64,000 bases of DNA from Limnomonas spitsbergensis (GCA_037349105.1 JAYJMM010000089.1:62001-126000); one strand, 5' to 3'. Shown: positions 60,701 through 63,286, counted from the first letter of the stretch. Translations and numbers: made by a program. The notes: generated by a model from the letters alone, not told the origin.

Positions 60701-63286
60701 GATGGCCAGCGGCCGGATCGACTCCTGGAGATGCAAGGAGGCAAGAACATCAGCAATATGCTGTACACACTACAGGGTTCACAACAGGGTTCAAACCCGA
60801 CTGTACACAAAACTGGGTTCAAAACCTGACAGGCCAACGGCGATAAGCTATGCACAACAGCAATATGCTGTCCACAACAGCGAAAACCTTTCTGCACAAA
60901 AACCAGTGTTCAAAACCTGACTGGCCAACAGCCAGCAAGCTGTGGTTGCATCGATTCTGCAGAACCTACTTTTGATGAATAGGGCGCTGCAAGGATGGCA
61001 AGGACATGCGTAAGAAATGCAGCAGGGTCGTTATAGGGTAAGAGTGGGGGGGAGGGGAGGGAGTCACAGAGGGGACGTGGTAAAACGAGGGAATGATGAA
61101 CGCTGCCCTCTAGTGGAGGGGCCGCGACAGCGCGCGTTGCAAGCCAACGACCGAGGCCACCCCTTGACTGATCAGCGCTTTAAGCCAGACCTTGCAGGAC
61201 AAAGTCCGGACCTCAGAACACTGACCTCACCCTAAGGAGATCTTCGGTTCCAGCTGCCGTCTACTCAGCCCACCACCCACACCCACCCACACCACCCACC
61301 CACTTTCCACTCAGTCTACCACCCACTCACCACCCACCCACCCACCCCTCTGCCCACCTGCTTACCACCCAGCCCACCACCCACCCATCACGCCCACCCA
61401 CTCACCTACCCATCCCACCCACCCACCAGCCTTCAGCTGCTGCAAAGACACCATTTCCCCTCTGCATGTTGCCCTATCATTGATGATAATGGTCTCATTG
61501 GAACAGTGGCAGCCGCTCACAATACCGCAAACCCCGAAACGTCTGAACGCTTATGTATATGAATACGGTAGTTGCAAATTGATATGGTACTACCGGTATG
61601 CCTGGAACACACAACATAATACTATTGGCAGAGGACACCCACCTCACTTGCACCAACCACCCATCCATGTTATTCCTCAGACGCTGCCCCACCCCACACG
61701 CACAAACCCTCACCTGCACCACCCACACACCCACATATGCCAGGAATCAGGCCCTGCCCACCCACCCTCACGCACATTCACCTTAAGCTGCACCACCCAC
61801 CCACCCACTCACGCCAACATTCAGACGCTGCCCCCCCCCACATCCACGCACGAACCCTCACCTGCACCAACCACACACCCACATATGCCAGTACTCAGGT
61901 CCTGCCCACCCCCCTACGTACACCTTCAGCTGCACCACCCACGCACGCCAACATTCAGACGCTGCATCCTCCGGCACATCCACCCAAGGCCACCCTCAGC
62001 TGCACCACCCATACACCAACATATGCCCTCAGCTGGACCACTCACTCACCAACATAGGCAAGTATTCAGGCCCTGCCCCCCCCCCCTCACCCACGACCAC
62101 CTTCAGCTGCACCATCCACCCACCCACACCAACATTCAGACGCTGCATCCTCCGCCACACCCACCCAAGTCCACCCTCAGCTGCACCATCCTCATACCCA
62201 CATTTAGCCCTCAGCTGGACCATTCAGTCACCCACCCACCCACATTAGCCCTTACCTGGACCACCCACTCACCCACCCATCCATGTTAGCCCTCAGCTGG
62301 ACCACCCACCCACATTGGCCCTCAGCTGCTGCTGTACCGCAGTACCTAACTACCAACACCACCCAGCTTAGCCCTCAGCTGCTGCTAGACCATCATACCT
62401 ACCAGCACTGCCTACCACCCACCTACCCAACCACCCACCTTGGCCCTTAGCTGCTGCACCACGACCGCTGTGAGCTCCTCCGAGTAGGGGCTGAGATCCA
62501 GCTCACTAGCCCTTGAGAACGCAGCCAATACCGTTAGCGCGACCTCGGGCACACGGCGCAACGTGCGCAACAACGCTGGTAACACCTTGGCCTTGAACTC
62601 CTCATGGCTCAAGCCGGCCAGCAGCACCCGATACACCCCCATCGCCGCCGCTGTCGGCCGCTCCTTACTGGCCAGGAGCCGATCACAGTAGCCGGAGAGA
62701 AGCTCTCCGCGGACTTCCGCGGAGGGCGCCGCGGCAGGCACCGCCGCCGCCGCAGCCGCGGCCGCCGCGCGCCTCTTGCTGCGCAGCTTATCCCGTAGGC
62801 ACAGCTCCTGCAACACCCGCAGCGCGCCGGGGCTTCCGGTAGTCTTTGCCAGCTCGCGGTACTCCGCCAGCAGCGCGGCGCCGCGCACAGCATCCCCTCG
62901 CAGCAGCTTGAGCAGCGGGCGGCAGGCCGCGCGCCAGCGCGTGGCTTCGGCTCCGGTTGGCGGCGACGCGGCCGGCGCAAGCGCCTCGACCAGGCCAGCC
63001 TGCACCTCGACCAGCTTCGAGACTGCCTTCTTGGCGGCCGCGACGTCTAGGAACCCCAATGCGGCGCAGCTCCACTCCAGCAGCGTAAAAGATTGCTGGC
63101 GGGAGAGCCAGGGCGCCGCAGAGAGCTTAACGACCGCGGCCGCGATCTGCTTAAGGAACGCCGGGCATTGCTCGCAGCCTGAGCGCACAAATGCTGAGAC
63201 CGCCTGCCTGGCACGCGGCTCATGGTACGAACGTAGAGTCTCGATGGCCATGGCAGCCAACTCGGTTGCATGGGTCTCTAAGAAAT
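9679..63286 (-). CDS. GCN1: GCN1 homologue, translational activator of GCN2 (39 coding segments, initiator exon missing)
   Basis: Giant HEAT-repeat protein that sits on ribosomes, senses stalled or colliding ribosomes with GCN20-type partners, and activates the kinase GCN2 to phosphorylate eIF2-alpha under amino-acid starvation (established for yeast, animal and plant GCN1). Conserved landmarks occur in family order: [10 protein letters not shown] (exon 4), an acidic then charged linker (exon 5), [11 protein letters not shown] and [16 protein letters not shown] (exon 13), GSVIRNPEV (16), [17 protein letters not shown] (17), [20 protein letters not shown] (19), [17 protein letters not shown] (20), NWRIRQSS (21), [13 protein letters not shown] (32), [11 protein letters not shown] (33). 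The eEF3-like part corresponds roughly to exons 12-16; the GCN2 RWD-binding region of yeast Gcn1 lies in the C-terminal third. About 2,710 residues are visible and 27 of 39 junctions are phase 0. No in-frame stop occurs in any exon, so the gene looks functional. The start lies upstream of 63286. Confidence 0.95.
9967..10059 (-). CDS. GCN1: GCN1 exon 38
   Basis: 93 nt, [18 protein letters not shown] to AQRYLES. This matches the last conserved segment of plant GCN1 before its short tail. Acceptor CCCAG|GTCCCA, donor TCAG|GTGAGG, so one more exon is required. Confidence 0.88.
10140..10640 (-). repeat. Ghost exon edges and C-rich repeats, intron 37/38
   Basis: 10150-10172 resembles the acceptor edge of exon 38 (ACAAGCCGCCTT). 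10327-10350 resembles the donor edge of exon 37 (CCTGTGGTCCCTTCGAACAG). A 49-bp unit with AGAAGCACTCTCCCCTCTGC recurs three to four times (10430-10630). Confidence 0.5.
10671..10838 (-). CDS. GCN1: GCN1 exon 37
   Basis: 168 nt, [18 protein letters not shown] to MCSLLNGTT. Acceptor TACAG|GC, donor ACAG|GTGAGG, phase 1 both sides. Confidence 0.88.
11113..11347 (-). CDS. GCN1: GCN1 exon 36
   Basis: 235 nt, [18 protein letters not shown] to AAEPSVMA. The acceptor GTCAG|GC is inferred; it lies at the edge of three 33-bp repeats of the same acceptor, so the exact 5' edge is less sure than the rest. Donor GCAG|GTGAGG. Confidence 0.8.
11335..11440 (-). repeat. Acceptor-edge array of exon 36
   Basis: Three 33-bp units of GGGCCGGCCTGACAGGACAT plus GGGGGGATAGGT. 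The first overlaps the exon 36 acceptor and its first bases. Confidence 0.7.
11488..11584 (-). pseudogene. Ghost of exon 36 (5' part)
   Basis: Antisense reading gives [19 protein letters not shown], clearly related to the [20 protein letters not shown] of exon 36. It lies upstream in the same intron, is diverged, and keeps an acceptor-like context. Confidence 0.65.
11920..12100. repeat. 26-bp tandem repeat
   Basis: About seven units of TAATTGGGGTCTAGGAGCAT plus GCCCAG in intron 35/36. Confidence 0.85.
12370..12495. repeat. 21-bp tandem repeat
   Basis: About six units of ATGTAGCTGAAGTGGGCCAT in intron 35/36, just downstream of the exon 35 donor. Confidence 0.8.
12536..12766 (-). CDS. GCN1: GCN1 exon 35
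   Basis: 231 nt, 77 codons, [18 protein letters not shown] to ALTMQ. HEAT helices with an acidic GDEDE loop. Acceptor GCCAG|GTGCGC, donor CAG|GTGAGG. Confidence 0.9.
12984..13091 (-). CDS. GCN1: GCN1 exon 34
   Basis: 108 nt, 36 codons, [18 protein letters not shown] to ARTAEPG. Acceptor ATCAG|GTCCGG, donor GGG|GTAAGT. Confidence 0.9.
13235..13947 (-). repeat. Donor-edge array of exon 33
   Basis: Roughly a dozen 29-30-bp units with CCAGCTAGATCTGAGAGGAT. The last coding bases and donor of exon 33 read CACTCAC|TAGATCTGAGGGG on the plus strand, so the unit is a degenerate copy of that boundary. Confidence 0.65.
13948..14070 (-). CDS. GCN1: GCN1 exon 33
   Basis: 123 nt, 41 codons, [17 protein letters not shown] to [22 protein letters not shown] is highly conserved. 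Acceptor ATCAG|GTCAAG, donor CTA|GTGAGT. Confidence 0.95.
14142..14227 (-). pseudogene. Ghost of exon 33
   Basis: Antisense reading [17 protein letters not shown] parallels [17 protein letters not shown] of exon 33, with a one-base deletion after the start and a decayed acceptor. Confidence 0.75.
14471..14550 (-). pseudogene. Ghost of the exon 32 donor half
   Basis: CACTCACTGATGAAGGGAAC and the following 40 nt match the end of exon 32 (14656 onward) together with its intron flank CACTTCAACC. Confidence 0.75.
14662..14805 (-). CDS. GCN1: GCN1 exon 32
   Basis: 144 nt, 48 codons, [17 protein letters not shown] to GDRFPSS. Includes [17 protein letters not shown]. Acceptor CTCAG|GG, donor TCA|GTGAGC. 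Confidence 0.95.
15396..15647 (-). CDS. GCN1: GCN1 exon 31
   Basis: 252 nt, 84 codons, [18 protein letters not shown] to YLAGVLQ. Contains [14 protein letters not shown], a clear GCN1 match, and an Ala-rich insert. Acceptor AACAG|GC, donor CAG|GTGGGA. Confidence 0.93.
15660..16189. repeat. GAATTCCCAGGGTTTG repeats, intron 30/31
   Basis: About ten 35-37-bp units of GAATTCCCAGGGTTTGCGGG with CTCGGGTTT, degenerate toward the exon 31 side. Also a short ghost of the exon 31 acceptor at 15773-15785 (CCAAAGAGCCTG). Confidence 0.7.
16190..16270 (-). CDS. GCN1: GCN1 exon 30
   Basis: 81 nt, 27 codons, [19 protein letters not shown] to DPGTLQ. Acceptor ATCAG|TT directly abuts the 61-bp minisatellite; donor CAG|GTGAGG. 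The intron before it is the largest, 8.6 kb. Confidence 0.85.
16276..22371. repeat. 61-bp G-rich minisatellite, about 98 copies, intron 29/30
   Basis: Unit TAACACTCAGCAGGGGGGAG, GAGGAAGCAAGAGGAGGGGT, AATCAACAGGGTG and a G run of 8-14. Units are nearly identical apart from the G-run length and A/G changes. The array begins within a few bases of the exon 30 acceptor and its unit contains that acceptor's polypyrimidine tract (on the transcript strand). G runs give strong quadruplex potential on the template strand. Confidence 0.95.
22372..22655 (-). other. Single-copy spacer between two arrays
   Basis: Non-repetitive 280 bp. Antisense reading near 22470-22505 gives AHFAAHT, like SHFAAHT at the end of exon 29, so it may hold a very decayed exon 29 ghost. 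Otherwise nothing recognised. Confidence 0.35.
22656..24868. repeat. 50-bp minisatellite, about 44 copies, abutting exon 29 donor
   Basis: Unit CAGGGTTCAGTCCAGGGTTT, AATGACCTGCTGATCCCTGC, TGATTTGGTC. The last unit runs straight into CTGATCCCTCAC|CTTAGTG, the exon 29 donor, so GTGAGGGATCAGCAG forms the start of the array on the transcript strand. Some variants recur in a higher-order pattern. Confidence 0.95.
24869..24976 (-). CDS. GCN1: GCN1 exon 29
   Basis: 108 nt, 36 codons, [17 protein letters not shown] to SHFAAHTK. Acceptor TTCAG|GA, donor AAG|GTGAGG. The donor itself is the first base pairs of a 50-bp array extending 2.2 kb. Confidence 0.88.
25065..25313 (-). pseudogene. Ghosts of exons 28 and 29, intron 28/29
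   Basis: 25228-25313 copies the exon 28 donor half with its intron flank (TTTCAATCCTGAACCCCAAC, then GGCCATGGCAATGGCCGCCA). 25194-25226 is a shorter second copy. 25068-25100 resembles the middle of exon 29 (GTCCTCAGAAGAGCGGTG). Confidence 0.65.
25353..25509 (-). CDS. GCN1: GCN1 exon 28
   Basis: 157 nt, [18 protein letters not shown] to AAIAMAVQ. Acceptor CCTCAG|GG, donor CAG|GTGAGA. Confidence 0.9.
25500..25790 (-). repeat. Acceptor-edge copies of exon 28
   Basis: The boundary sequence GAGAGCCCTGAGGACCGGGT recurs as AGGGCCCTGGGGACCTGGGT, AGGGCCCTGAGGACCAGGGT and AGGGCCCTCGGGACTGGGTT at about 70-100-bp spacing. Confidence 0.7.
25886..28267. repeat. 27-bp minisatellite, about 88 copies, intron 27/28
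   Basis: Unit ATTCATACCCCACACCGCAC then AACACAG. Because the period is a multiple of three and lacks stops, long frames are open on both strands; these are not genes. Unlike most arrays here I see no exon-edge sequence in the unit. Confidence 0.95.
28418..28547 (-). CDS. GCN1: GCN1 exon 27
   Basis: 130 nt, [18 protein letters not shown] to KTPMPLNSI. Acceptor CACAG|GC, donor TCAG|GTGGGG, phase 1 in, 2 out. Confidence 0.9.
28755..28940 (-). pseudogene. Two ghosts of exon 26
   Basis: 28866-28940 keeps the donor half of exon 26 (CTGCAATCATACAGGGCACC, then GAGCCAGAACCTCCTTTGAA). 28760-28822 is a more diverged copy (CGGATCCGGACCCTCCCTCG). Both precede the real donor in the downstream intron. Confidence 0.75.
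28992..29109 (-). CDS. GCN1: GCN1 exon 26
   Basis: 118 nt, [18 protein letters not shown] to VVPSMIA. Acceptor CTGCAG|GC, donor GCAG|GTGAGA, phase 0 in, 1 out. Two ghost copies lie at 28.76 and 28.87 kb. Confidence 0.92.
29353..29665 (-). pseudogene. Three ghosts of exon 25 donor half
   Basis: At 29353-29402, 29478-29531 and 29609-29665. All keep the GGCAGTACATCCnnnnGGTnG TCTGCC order of the exon 25 end, spaced about 125-130 bp. Confidence 0.75.
29750..29815 (-). CDS. GCN1: GCN1 exon 25
   Basis: 66 nt, 22 codons, [17 protein letters not shown] then LPTVQ. Acceptor TTCAG|GTCTTG, donor CAG|GTAGCT. Three decayed donor-half copies lie downstream. Confidence 0.85.
30000..33226 (-). repeat. About 25 degenerate copies of the exon 24 3' end (121-bp array)
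   Basis: Unit about 121 bp: CTCCTTCAAGCCTAGACAGA, CACCCTGTTTGATCTCCACA, then a C run. The exon 24 end reads CTCCCTCAGGCCCAGGCAGA, CACCCTGCCTGGTCCCCGCA. The transcript-strand translation of copies gives [11 protein letters not shown], matching [11 protein letters not shown]. Copies furthest from exon 24 (30.0-30.2 kb) are longer and extend to [14 protein letters not shown]. Confidence 0.9.
33227..33367 (-). CDS. GCN1: GCN1 exon 24
   Basis: 141 nt, 47 codons, [18 protein letters not shown] to [11 protein letters not shown]. Acceptor ACCAG|GTGATG, donor GAG|GTGAGG. About 25 degenerate copies of its 3' part fill the following intron; this copy alone carries the full 5' half and keeps phase. Confidence 0.94.
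33430..33600 (-). pseudogene. Ghost of the exon 24 acceptor half
   Basis: GCTCGCCGTTGCAGCGGACA, then GCCATCAAG, copies GCTCGCCAAGACAGCGGGCA, GCCATCACC at the exon 24 5' edge. A shorter remnant lies at 33586-33600. Confidence 0.6.
34015..34162 (-). CDS. GCN1: GCN1 exon 23
   Basis: 148 nt, [16 protein letters not shown] to [23 protein letters not shown] is a strong family match. Acceptor CATAG|GTCCGA, donor AGG|GTGAGC. Confidence 0.95.
34570..34875. repeat. Degenerate CAA/GTA trinucleotide tract
   Basis: About 300 bp of AGCAACAGTAGTAACAACAG-type text in intron 22/23. Period three makes long stop-free frames on both strands; not coding. Confidence 0.85.
35025..35167 (-). CDS. GCN1: GCN1 exon 22
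   Basis: 143 nt, [18 protein letters not shown] to SRLYMTR. The acidic GGSDDEG loop is conserved in plant GCN1. Acceptor TTCAG|GTGGTA, donor CCAG|GTGGGT. Confidence 0.93.
35262..35545. repeat. 61-bp tandem repeat
   Basis: Four to five units of GTAGGCGAAAGGAGAAAGGT, GACAGGGACAAGAAAACAAG, GGGACGAG, in intron 21/22 next to exon 22. Confidence 0.85.
35683..36004 (-). pseudogene. Ghosts of exon 22 acceptor and exon 21 donor edges
   Basis: 35683-35735 copies the exon 22 5' edge (GCCGCCATCAATCACAATAG). 35940-36004 copies the exon 21 3' half (GCATGCCCATGAGCAGCTTG). Between them is an 8-bp GGGGAGGT array (35760-35830). Confidence 0.7.
36261..36394 (-). CDS. GCN1: GCN1 exon 21
   Basis: 134 nt, [17 protein letters not shown] to GKLLFK, with [13 protein letters not shown]. 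Acceptor CGTCAG|GC, donor AAG|GTGAAG. Confidence 0.94.
37037..37097 (-). pseudogene. Ghost of exon 20 donor half, still open
   Basis: Antisense reading [18 protein letters not shown] aligns with [18 protein letters not shown] at the end of exon 20, and an intact GCAGGTGA donor follows. It lies downstream of exon 20. Confidence 0.75.
37325..37442 (-). CDS. GCN1: GCN1 exon 20
   Basis: 118 nt, [15 protein letters not shown] to RDAALQAG. Acceptor CTCAG|TT, donor GCAG|GTGAGT, phase 0 in, 1 out. Confidence 0.94.
37543..37730 (-). pseudogene. Two ghosts of the exon 20 acceptor edge
   Basis: 37543-37584 and 37688-37730 repeat CAGAGATTCGAGGGTGATGG plus GCAGG and the acceptor ACTGAGGG, about 145 bp apart. 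Confidence 0.75.
37930..38471 (-). repeat. Donor-edge copies of exon 19
   Basis: CACCTGGAACAGTTTAGGG-type copies of the exon 19 donor recur about six times. The best, 38352-38410, keeps GAGGTGCCCCTCCCTCTGGT of the exon. Interleaved with AGGGTTTAGGGTTT text. Confidence 0.7.
38472..38732 (-). CDS. GCN1: GCN1 exon 19
   Basis: 261 nt, 87 codons, [17 protein letters not shown] to GHLTLFQ, with the family motif [16 protein letters not shown]. Acceptor CTCCAG|GTGCGT, donor CAG|GTGAGC. Confidence 0.96.
38733..39575 (-). repeat. Acceptor-edge array of exon 19, about 9 copies
   Basis: Units of about 76-100 bp, each containing GCGCTGACGGCACGCACCTG, GAGGGGGGAGCGGGGTAGGG. On the transcript strand each is a full polypyrimidine tract plus CCAG|GTGCGTGCCGTCAGCGC, identical to the real acceptor and first 17 coding bases. 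Confidence 0.92.
39849..40076 (-). repeat. Donor-edge copies of exon 18, three units
   Basis: GTTATGCTCCAGTGCCTACC, then CTCACCTCTGGCAGGGGGTC. Units of about 70 bp carrying the end of exon 18 and its donor, decaying away from the exon. Confidence 0.8.
40077..40145 (-). CDS. GCN1: GCN1 exon 18
   Basis: 69 nt, 23 codons, [17 protein letters not shown] then VDPLPE. Acceptor TTCAG|GA, donor GAG|GTAAGC. Three near-copies of its donor half lie immediately downstream. Confidence 0.9.
40604..40992 (-). pseudogene. Ghost edges of exon 17 on both sides
   Basis: Donor copy 40604-40640 (GTCACCTTAGCGTCATTGAG). Acceptor-side copies 40868-40927 (CACGGGGACAATCAGCACCA) and 40954-40992 (ATCGTGTTGACAAAGATCAT). 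The real exon lies between the two sets. Confidence 0.7.
40667..40813 (-). CDS. GCN1: GCN1 exon 17
   Basis: 147 nt, 49 codons, [18 protein letters not shown] to [10 protein letters not shown]. The [16 protein letters not shown] motif is a GCN1 signature. Acceptor CTACAG|AC, donor AAG|GTGACC. Confidence 0.95.
41090..41393 (-). repeat. Donor-edge copies of exon 16
   Basis: CTCCAACACAATGTGTGCGT plus GGCATGCCCC precedes copies of the CTGCAG exon end; similar text abuts the real donor at 41350-41400. A partial third copy is at 41195-41220. Confidence 0.6.
41265..41345 (-). repeat. Dispersed intronic repeat, copy A
   Basis: CCGGTTCGCCCTGCCTGGCC, CTTTCGCAAAAAGCTGTGGG, then TTGCGTCAACTTTGTAACAA. 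A second copy is at 58967-59035 in another intron. Confidence 0.65.
41394..41504 (-). CDS. GCN1: GCN1 exon 16
   Basis: 111 nt, 37 codons, [17 protein letters not shown] to CLDVLLQ. Acceptor TTGCAG|AT, donor CAG|GTGCGG, phase 0 on both sides. Confidence 0.94.
41549..41590 (-). pseudogene. Ghost of the exon 16 acceptor edge
   Basis: CTCGGGGTTACGAATGACGC plus TGCCGATCTGCA is an exact copy of the first 27 or so coding bases and acceptor of exon 16. Confidence 0.85.
41671..42157. repeat. 27-bp perfect tandem repeat, 18 copies
   Basis: Unit CTTAGATACAGTACCGATAC plus CTTTCAA, almost invariant (only G to C at one site in a few units), hence young. Period divisible by three keeps several frames open; not a gene. 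Confidence 0.95.
42160..43300. other. AT-rich single-copy block in intron 15/16
   Basis: Composition unlike the rest of the gene: low GC, homopolymers (42930-42960, 43065-43078), and a CATTTATATTAGTTAAT repeat (43165-43275). Possibly an inserted, decayed mobile element; no ends identified. Confidence 0.4.
43735..43880. repeat. CTG-rich trinucleotide tract
   Basis: TGCTGCTACTGCTGCTG-type text just downstream of the exon 15 donor; the pyrimidine bias is on the plus strand. Confidence 0.7.
43915..43975 (-). CDS. GCN1: GCN1 exon 15
   Basis: 61 nt, [20 protein letters not shown]. Acceptor TTCACAG|TG, donor GAG|GTATGC. It completes the split Ser codon of exon 14. Confidence 0.9.
44396..44771 (-). 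repeat. Donor-edge copies of exon 14, about four
   Basis: At 44491, 44583 and 44672: GCGGCACAATGGTG, GGCAGCTGCCCAGCTGCCTC, then CTCCCACACACATTCACACA. A more decayed one is at 44405. Units of about 90 bp, each copying the end of exon 14 with its donor. Confidence 0.85.
44772..44875 (-). CDS. GCN1: GCN1 exon 14
   Basis: 104 nt, [19 protein letters not shown] to PTIVPRL. Acceptor CTCAG|GTGTGG, donor CTCAG|GTTAGT, phase 0 in, 2 out. Confidence 0.94.
45110..45770 (-). repeat. Polypyrimidine repeats with two ghosts of exon 13 donor edge
   Basis: 45585-45650 and 45693-45760 copy the end of exon 13 (GCCGGCAGCACCAGCTTAAT, GTGAGTTGCCCC). The rest is CTCCTCCTTCATCAGCCTCC repeated about nine times. Confidence 0.75.
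45901..46209 (-). CDS. GCN1: GCN1 exon 13
   Basis: 309 nt, 103 codons, [17 protein letters not shown] to LLKGLEDK; among the most conserved parts of GCN1. Acceptor TTACAG|GG, donor AAG|GTGTGT. Its first 50-odd nt and acceptor recur five times upstream in a 149-bp array. Confidence 0.95.
46230..46978 (-). repeat. 149-bp array of the exon 13 acceptor and start, five units
   Basis: Exact period 149 bp, units nearly identical. Each carries TTGTCTCAG|GGCCTGGGTA and the next 45-50 coding bases of exon 13 to CTCGCTGAAAG, then about 95 bp of intron. Five complete decoy acceptors precede the real one in the transcript. Confidence 0.95.
47252..47707 (-). repeat. Donor-half copies of exon 12, four to five
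   Basis: Units of about 110-130 bp with ACCTTCATCACCCCTATCAC, TCAAAACAC, and CCTTGGTCAGCCGCG, parallel to the exon 12 end (ACCTTGATCACTCCAGCCAC, CCCTTGGTCAGCTGC). Confidence 0.75.
47708..47992 (-). CDS. GCN1: GCN1 exon 12
   Basis: 285 nt, [17 protein letters not shown] to GVAGVIK. Contains [17 protein letters not shown] and CLPPLIQPL segments typical of the start of the eEF3-like region. Acceptor GCCAG|GTGCGC, donor AAG|GTGCGT. Confidence 0.93.
48635..48781 (-). CDS. GCN1: GCN1 exon 11
   Basis: 147 nt, [17 protein letters not shown] to [19 protein letters not shown] corresponds to the family LPVFEEFL segment. Acceptor TGCAG|GTGCGC, donor ATG|GTGAGG. Confidence 0.92.
48871..49500 (-). repeat. 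Acceptor-edge copies of exon 11, six
   Basis: GCCACCATGGCTTGGCGCAC or GGTGGACCTGCAG variants at about 48880, 48990, 49125, 49235, 49358 and 49475. The copy at 49100-49150 extends further (GTCCAAGATGCATATGCCAG). Confidence 0.85.
49847..50321 (-). repeat. Donor-edge copies of exon 10
   Basis: CACCTTGCTTTCCTGTTCCG plus CAAGTCC (50006), CTTGCTGTTGTGGTCCACCA (50158) and two more decayed ones resemble CACCTTGCTGTTGTGGTCCG at the real donor. Confidence 0.75.
50322..50771 (-). CDS. GCN1: GCN1 exon 10
   Basis: 450 nt, 150 codons, [16 protein letters not shown] to [13 protein letters not shown] helices with Ala-rich loops. Acceptor CGACAG|GTGCGC, donor AAG|GTGCGG, phase 0 to 0. Confidence 0.92.
51435..51504 (-). 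repeat. Donor-edge copies of exon 9, about four
   Basis: Units of about 23 bp, CTCCGATACCACTCACATGT, repeat the boundary ATGCTCCGAAACCACTC and the CACTCACATG donor. Confidence 0.7.
51505..51601 (-). CDS. GCN1: GCN1 exon 9
   Basis: 97 nt, [14 protein letters not shown] to VVSEHAH. Acceptor TTCAG|GG. I chose donor CAT|GTGAGT over two weaker upstream GT sites because the spacing to the next VRAAAL matches the family and because this same donor edge is repeated four times just downstream. Confidence 0.75.
51905..51974 (-). CDS. GCN1: GCN1 exon 8
   Basis: 70 nt, [22 protein letters not shown]. Phase 1 in, phase 2 out, both fitting the neighbours. Acceptor GAGCAG|GT, donor ACAG|GTGGGC. Confidence 0.88.
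52079..52113 (-). pseudogene. Ghost of the exon 8 acceptor edge
   Basis: GTATGTCATCACCTGCTCGT copies GAACGTCATCACCTGCTCGC at the exon 8 5' edge. Confidence 0.65.
52508..53006 (-). repeat. 48-bp array of the exon 7 donor edge, about 10 copies
   Basis: Unit CCACACAAGTCCCCACACCC, ACCCAGGCTGGCATAGAGCA, CTGCGCTG. The real boundary reads CACACCTAC|CCAGGCTGGC, so each unit carries the last bases of exon 7 and a GTGGGTG or GTAGGTG donor. Confidence 0.93.
53007..53465 (-). CDS. GCN1: GCN1 exon 7
   Basis: 459 nt, [19 protein letters not shown] to ALHCSASLG. The donor CTGG|GTAGGT sits at the very edge of a 48-bp tandem array that repeats this donor. Enters and leaves in phase 1. Confidence 0.9.
54014..55035 (-). 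repeat. Exon 6 ghosts flanking a 35-39-bp array
   Basis: Copies of the exon 6 donor half at 54014-54075 and 54887-54945 (CACCTAGCAGCTCTGATGAG, AGCAAGGGTAGGCATAAGGC) frame about 22 units of CCATGGTCAGACCCCCACAC, CTCCCCTCCCCTGCCCCAC. The ghosts keep an intact donor and are nearly identical to the exon. Confidence 0.9.
55039..55162 (-). CDS. GCN1: GCN1 exon 6
   Basis: 124 nt, [17 protein letters not shown] to LLSSELLG. Donor CTAG|GTGAGG, acceptor CTCCAG|AC. Two further near-copies of its 3' half lie downstream in the intron (54.01 and 54.89 kb); this copy is chosen because only it is joined to a full 5' half in frame. Confidence 0.9.
55170..55640 (-). repeat. GGGA-rich array with exon 6 acceptor ghosts
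   Basis: GGGAGGGAAAGAGGGGGGAG repeats (55280-55415). Ghosts of the exon 6 5' edge lie at 55445-55482 (CAGCACTGACAGTCCCAACT) and 55595-55630. Confidence 0.8.
55812..56018 (-). CDS. GCN1: GCN1 exon 5 (acidic and charged linker)
   Basis: 207 nt, 69 codons. Begins DGSRAFAA, followed by a run of eight Asp, an Ala/Pro linker and a charged helix ([18 protein letters not shown]). This is the charged segment that precedes the central HEAT region in GCN1. Acceptor TTGCAG|GA, donor AAG|GTGCGG. Confidence 0.9.
56019..57004. other. Intron 4/5, little structure
   Basis: Purine-rich start, then single-copy text. GGTCTAGGGTCTAGGGTCTA repeats lie at 56755-56890. No gene. Confidence 0.5.
57005..57628 (-). 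CDS. GCN1: GCN1 exon 4
   Basis: 624 nt, 208 codons, [17 protein letters not shown] to RTGRYK. Contains the conserved [17 protein letters not shown] segment that in the family follows the N-terminal HEAT block. Acceptor GCACAG|CC, donor AAG|GTGAGG. Confidence 0.92.
57997..58899 (-). CDS. GCN1: GCN1 exon 3
   Basis: 903 nt, 301 codons, the largest exon. Starts [15 protein letters not shown] and ends GAATLM; includes poly-Ala, Ala/Gly loops. Acceptor TTCAG|GTGAAG, donor ATG|GTGGGG, phase 0 to 0. Very GC-rich, so long antisense frames are also open. Confidence 0.9.
58967..59035 (-). repeat. Dispersed intronic repeat, copy B
   Basis: CCGGTTCGCCAAACCTGGCC, CTTTCGAAAAAGGCTGTGGG, TTGCGTTAACTTTGTGACAA; same orientation as copy A at 41265-41345. 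Confidence 0.65.
59930..60595. repeat. About 120-bp degenerate repeats, intron 2/3
   Basis: CTCAGCCAGCCATACTGAGC, GCAGACCCTGATCGCCCACC recur four to five times. Short CACCTTGCCTC words resemble the exon 2 donor edge but the match is weak. Confidence 0.6.
60596..60724 (-). CDS. GCN1: GCN1 exon 2
   Basis: 129 nt, 43 codons, [18 protein letters not shown] to EGAAEGGK; matches the family segment that follows the first HEAT block. Acceptor CTCCAG|GA, donor AAG|GTGTGA, phase 0 on both sides. Confidence 0.88.
61260..62438 (-). repeat. CCCA-rich repeats with exon 1 donor-like words
   Basis: CACCCACCCACC text and about ten copies of CCTCAGCTGCACCACC or CAGCTGGACCACCCA, which resemble the end of exon 1 (CCCTTAGCTGCTGCACCAC). 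Decayed donor-edge copies. Confidence 0.65.
62439..63286 (-). CDS. GCN1: GCN1 exon 1 of those visible
   Basis: 848 nt, N-terminal HEAT region from [18 protein letters not shown] to VVQQLRAK, with an Ala-rich loop in the middle. Acceptor ATCGCAG|AT, donor AAG|GTGGGT. It enters in phase 1, so an upstream exon must supply one base; by alignment from memory with animal GCN1 only about 30-50 residues are missing. No ATG lies in frame upstream before a stop. Confidence 0.9.
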
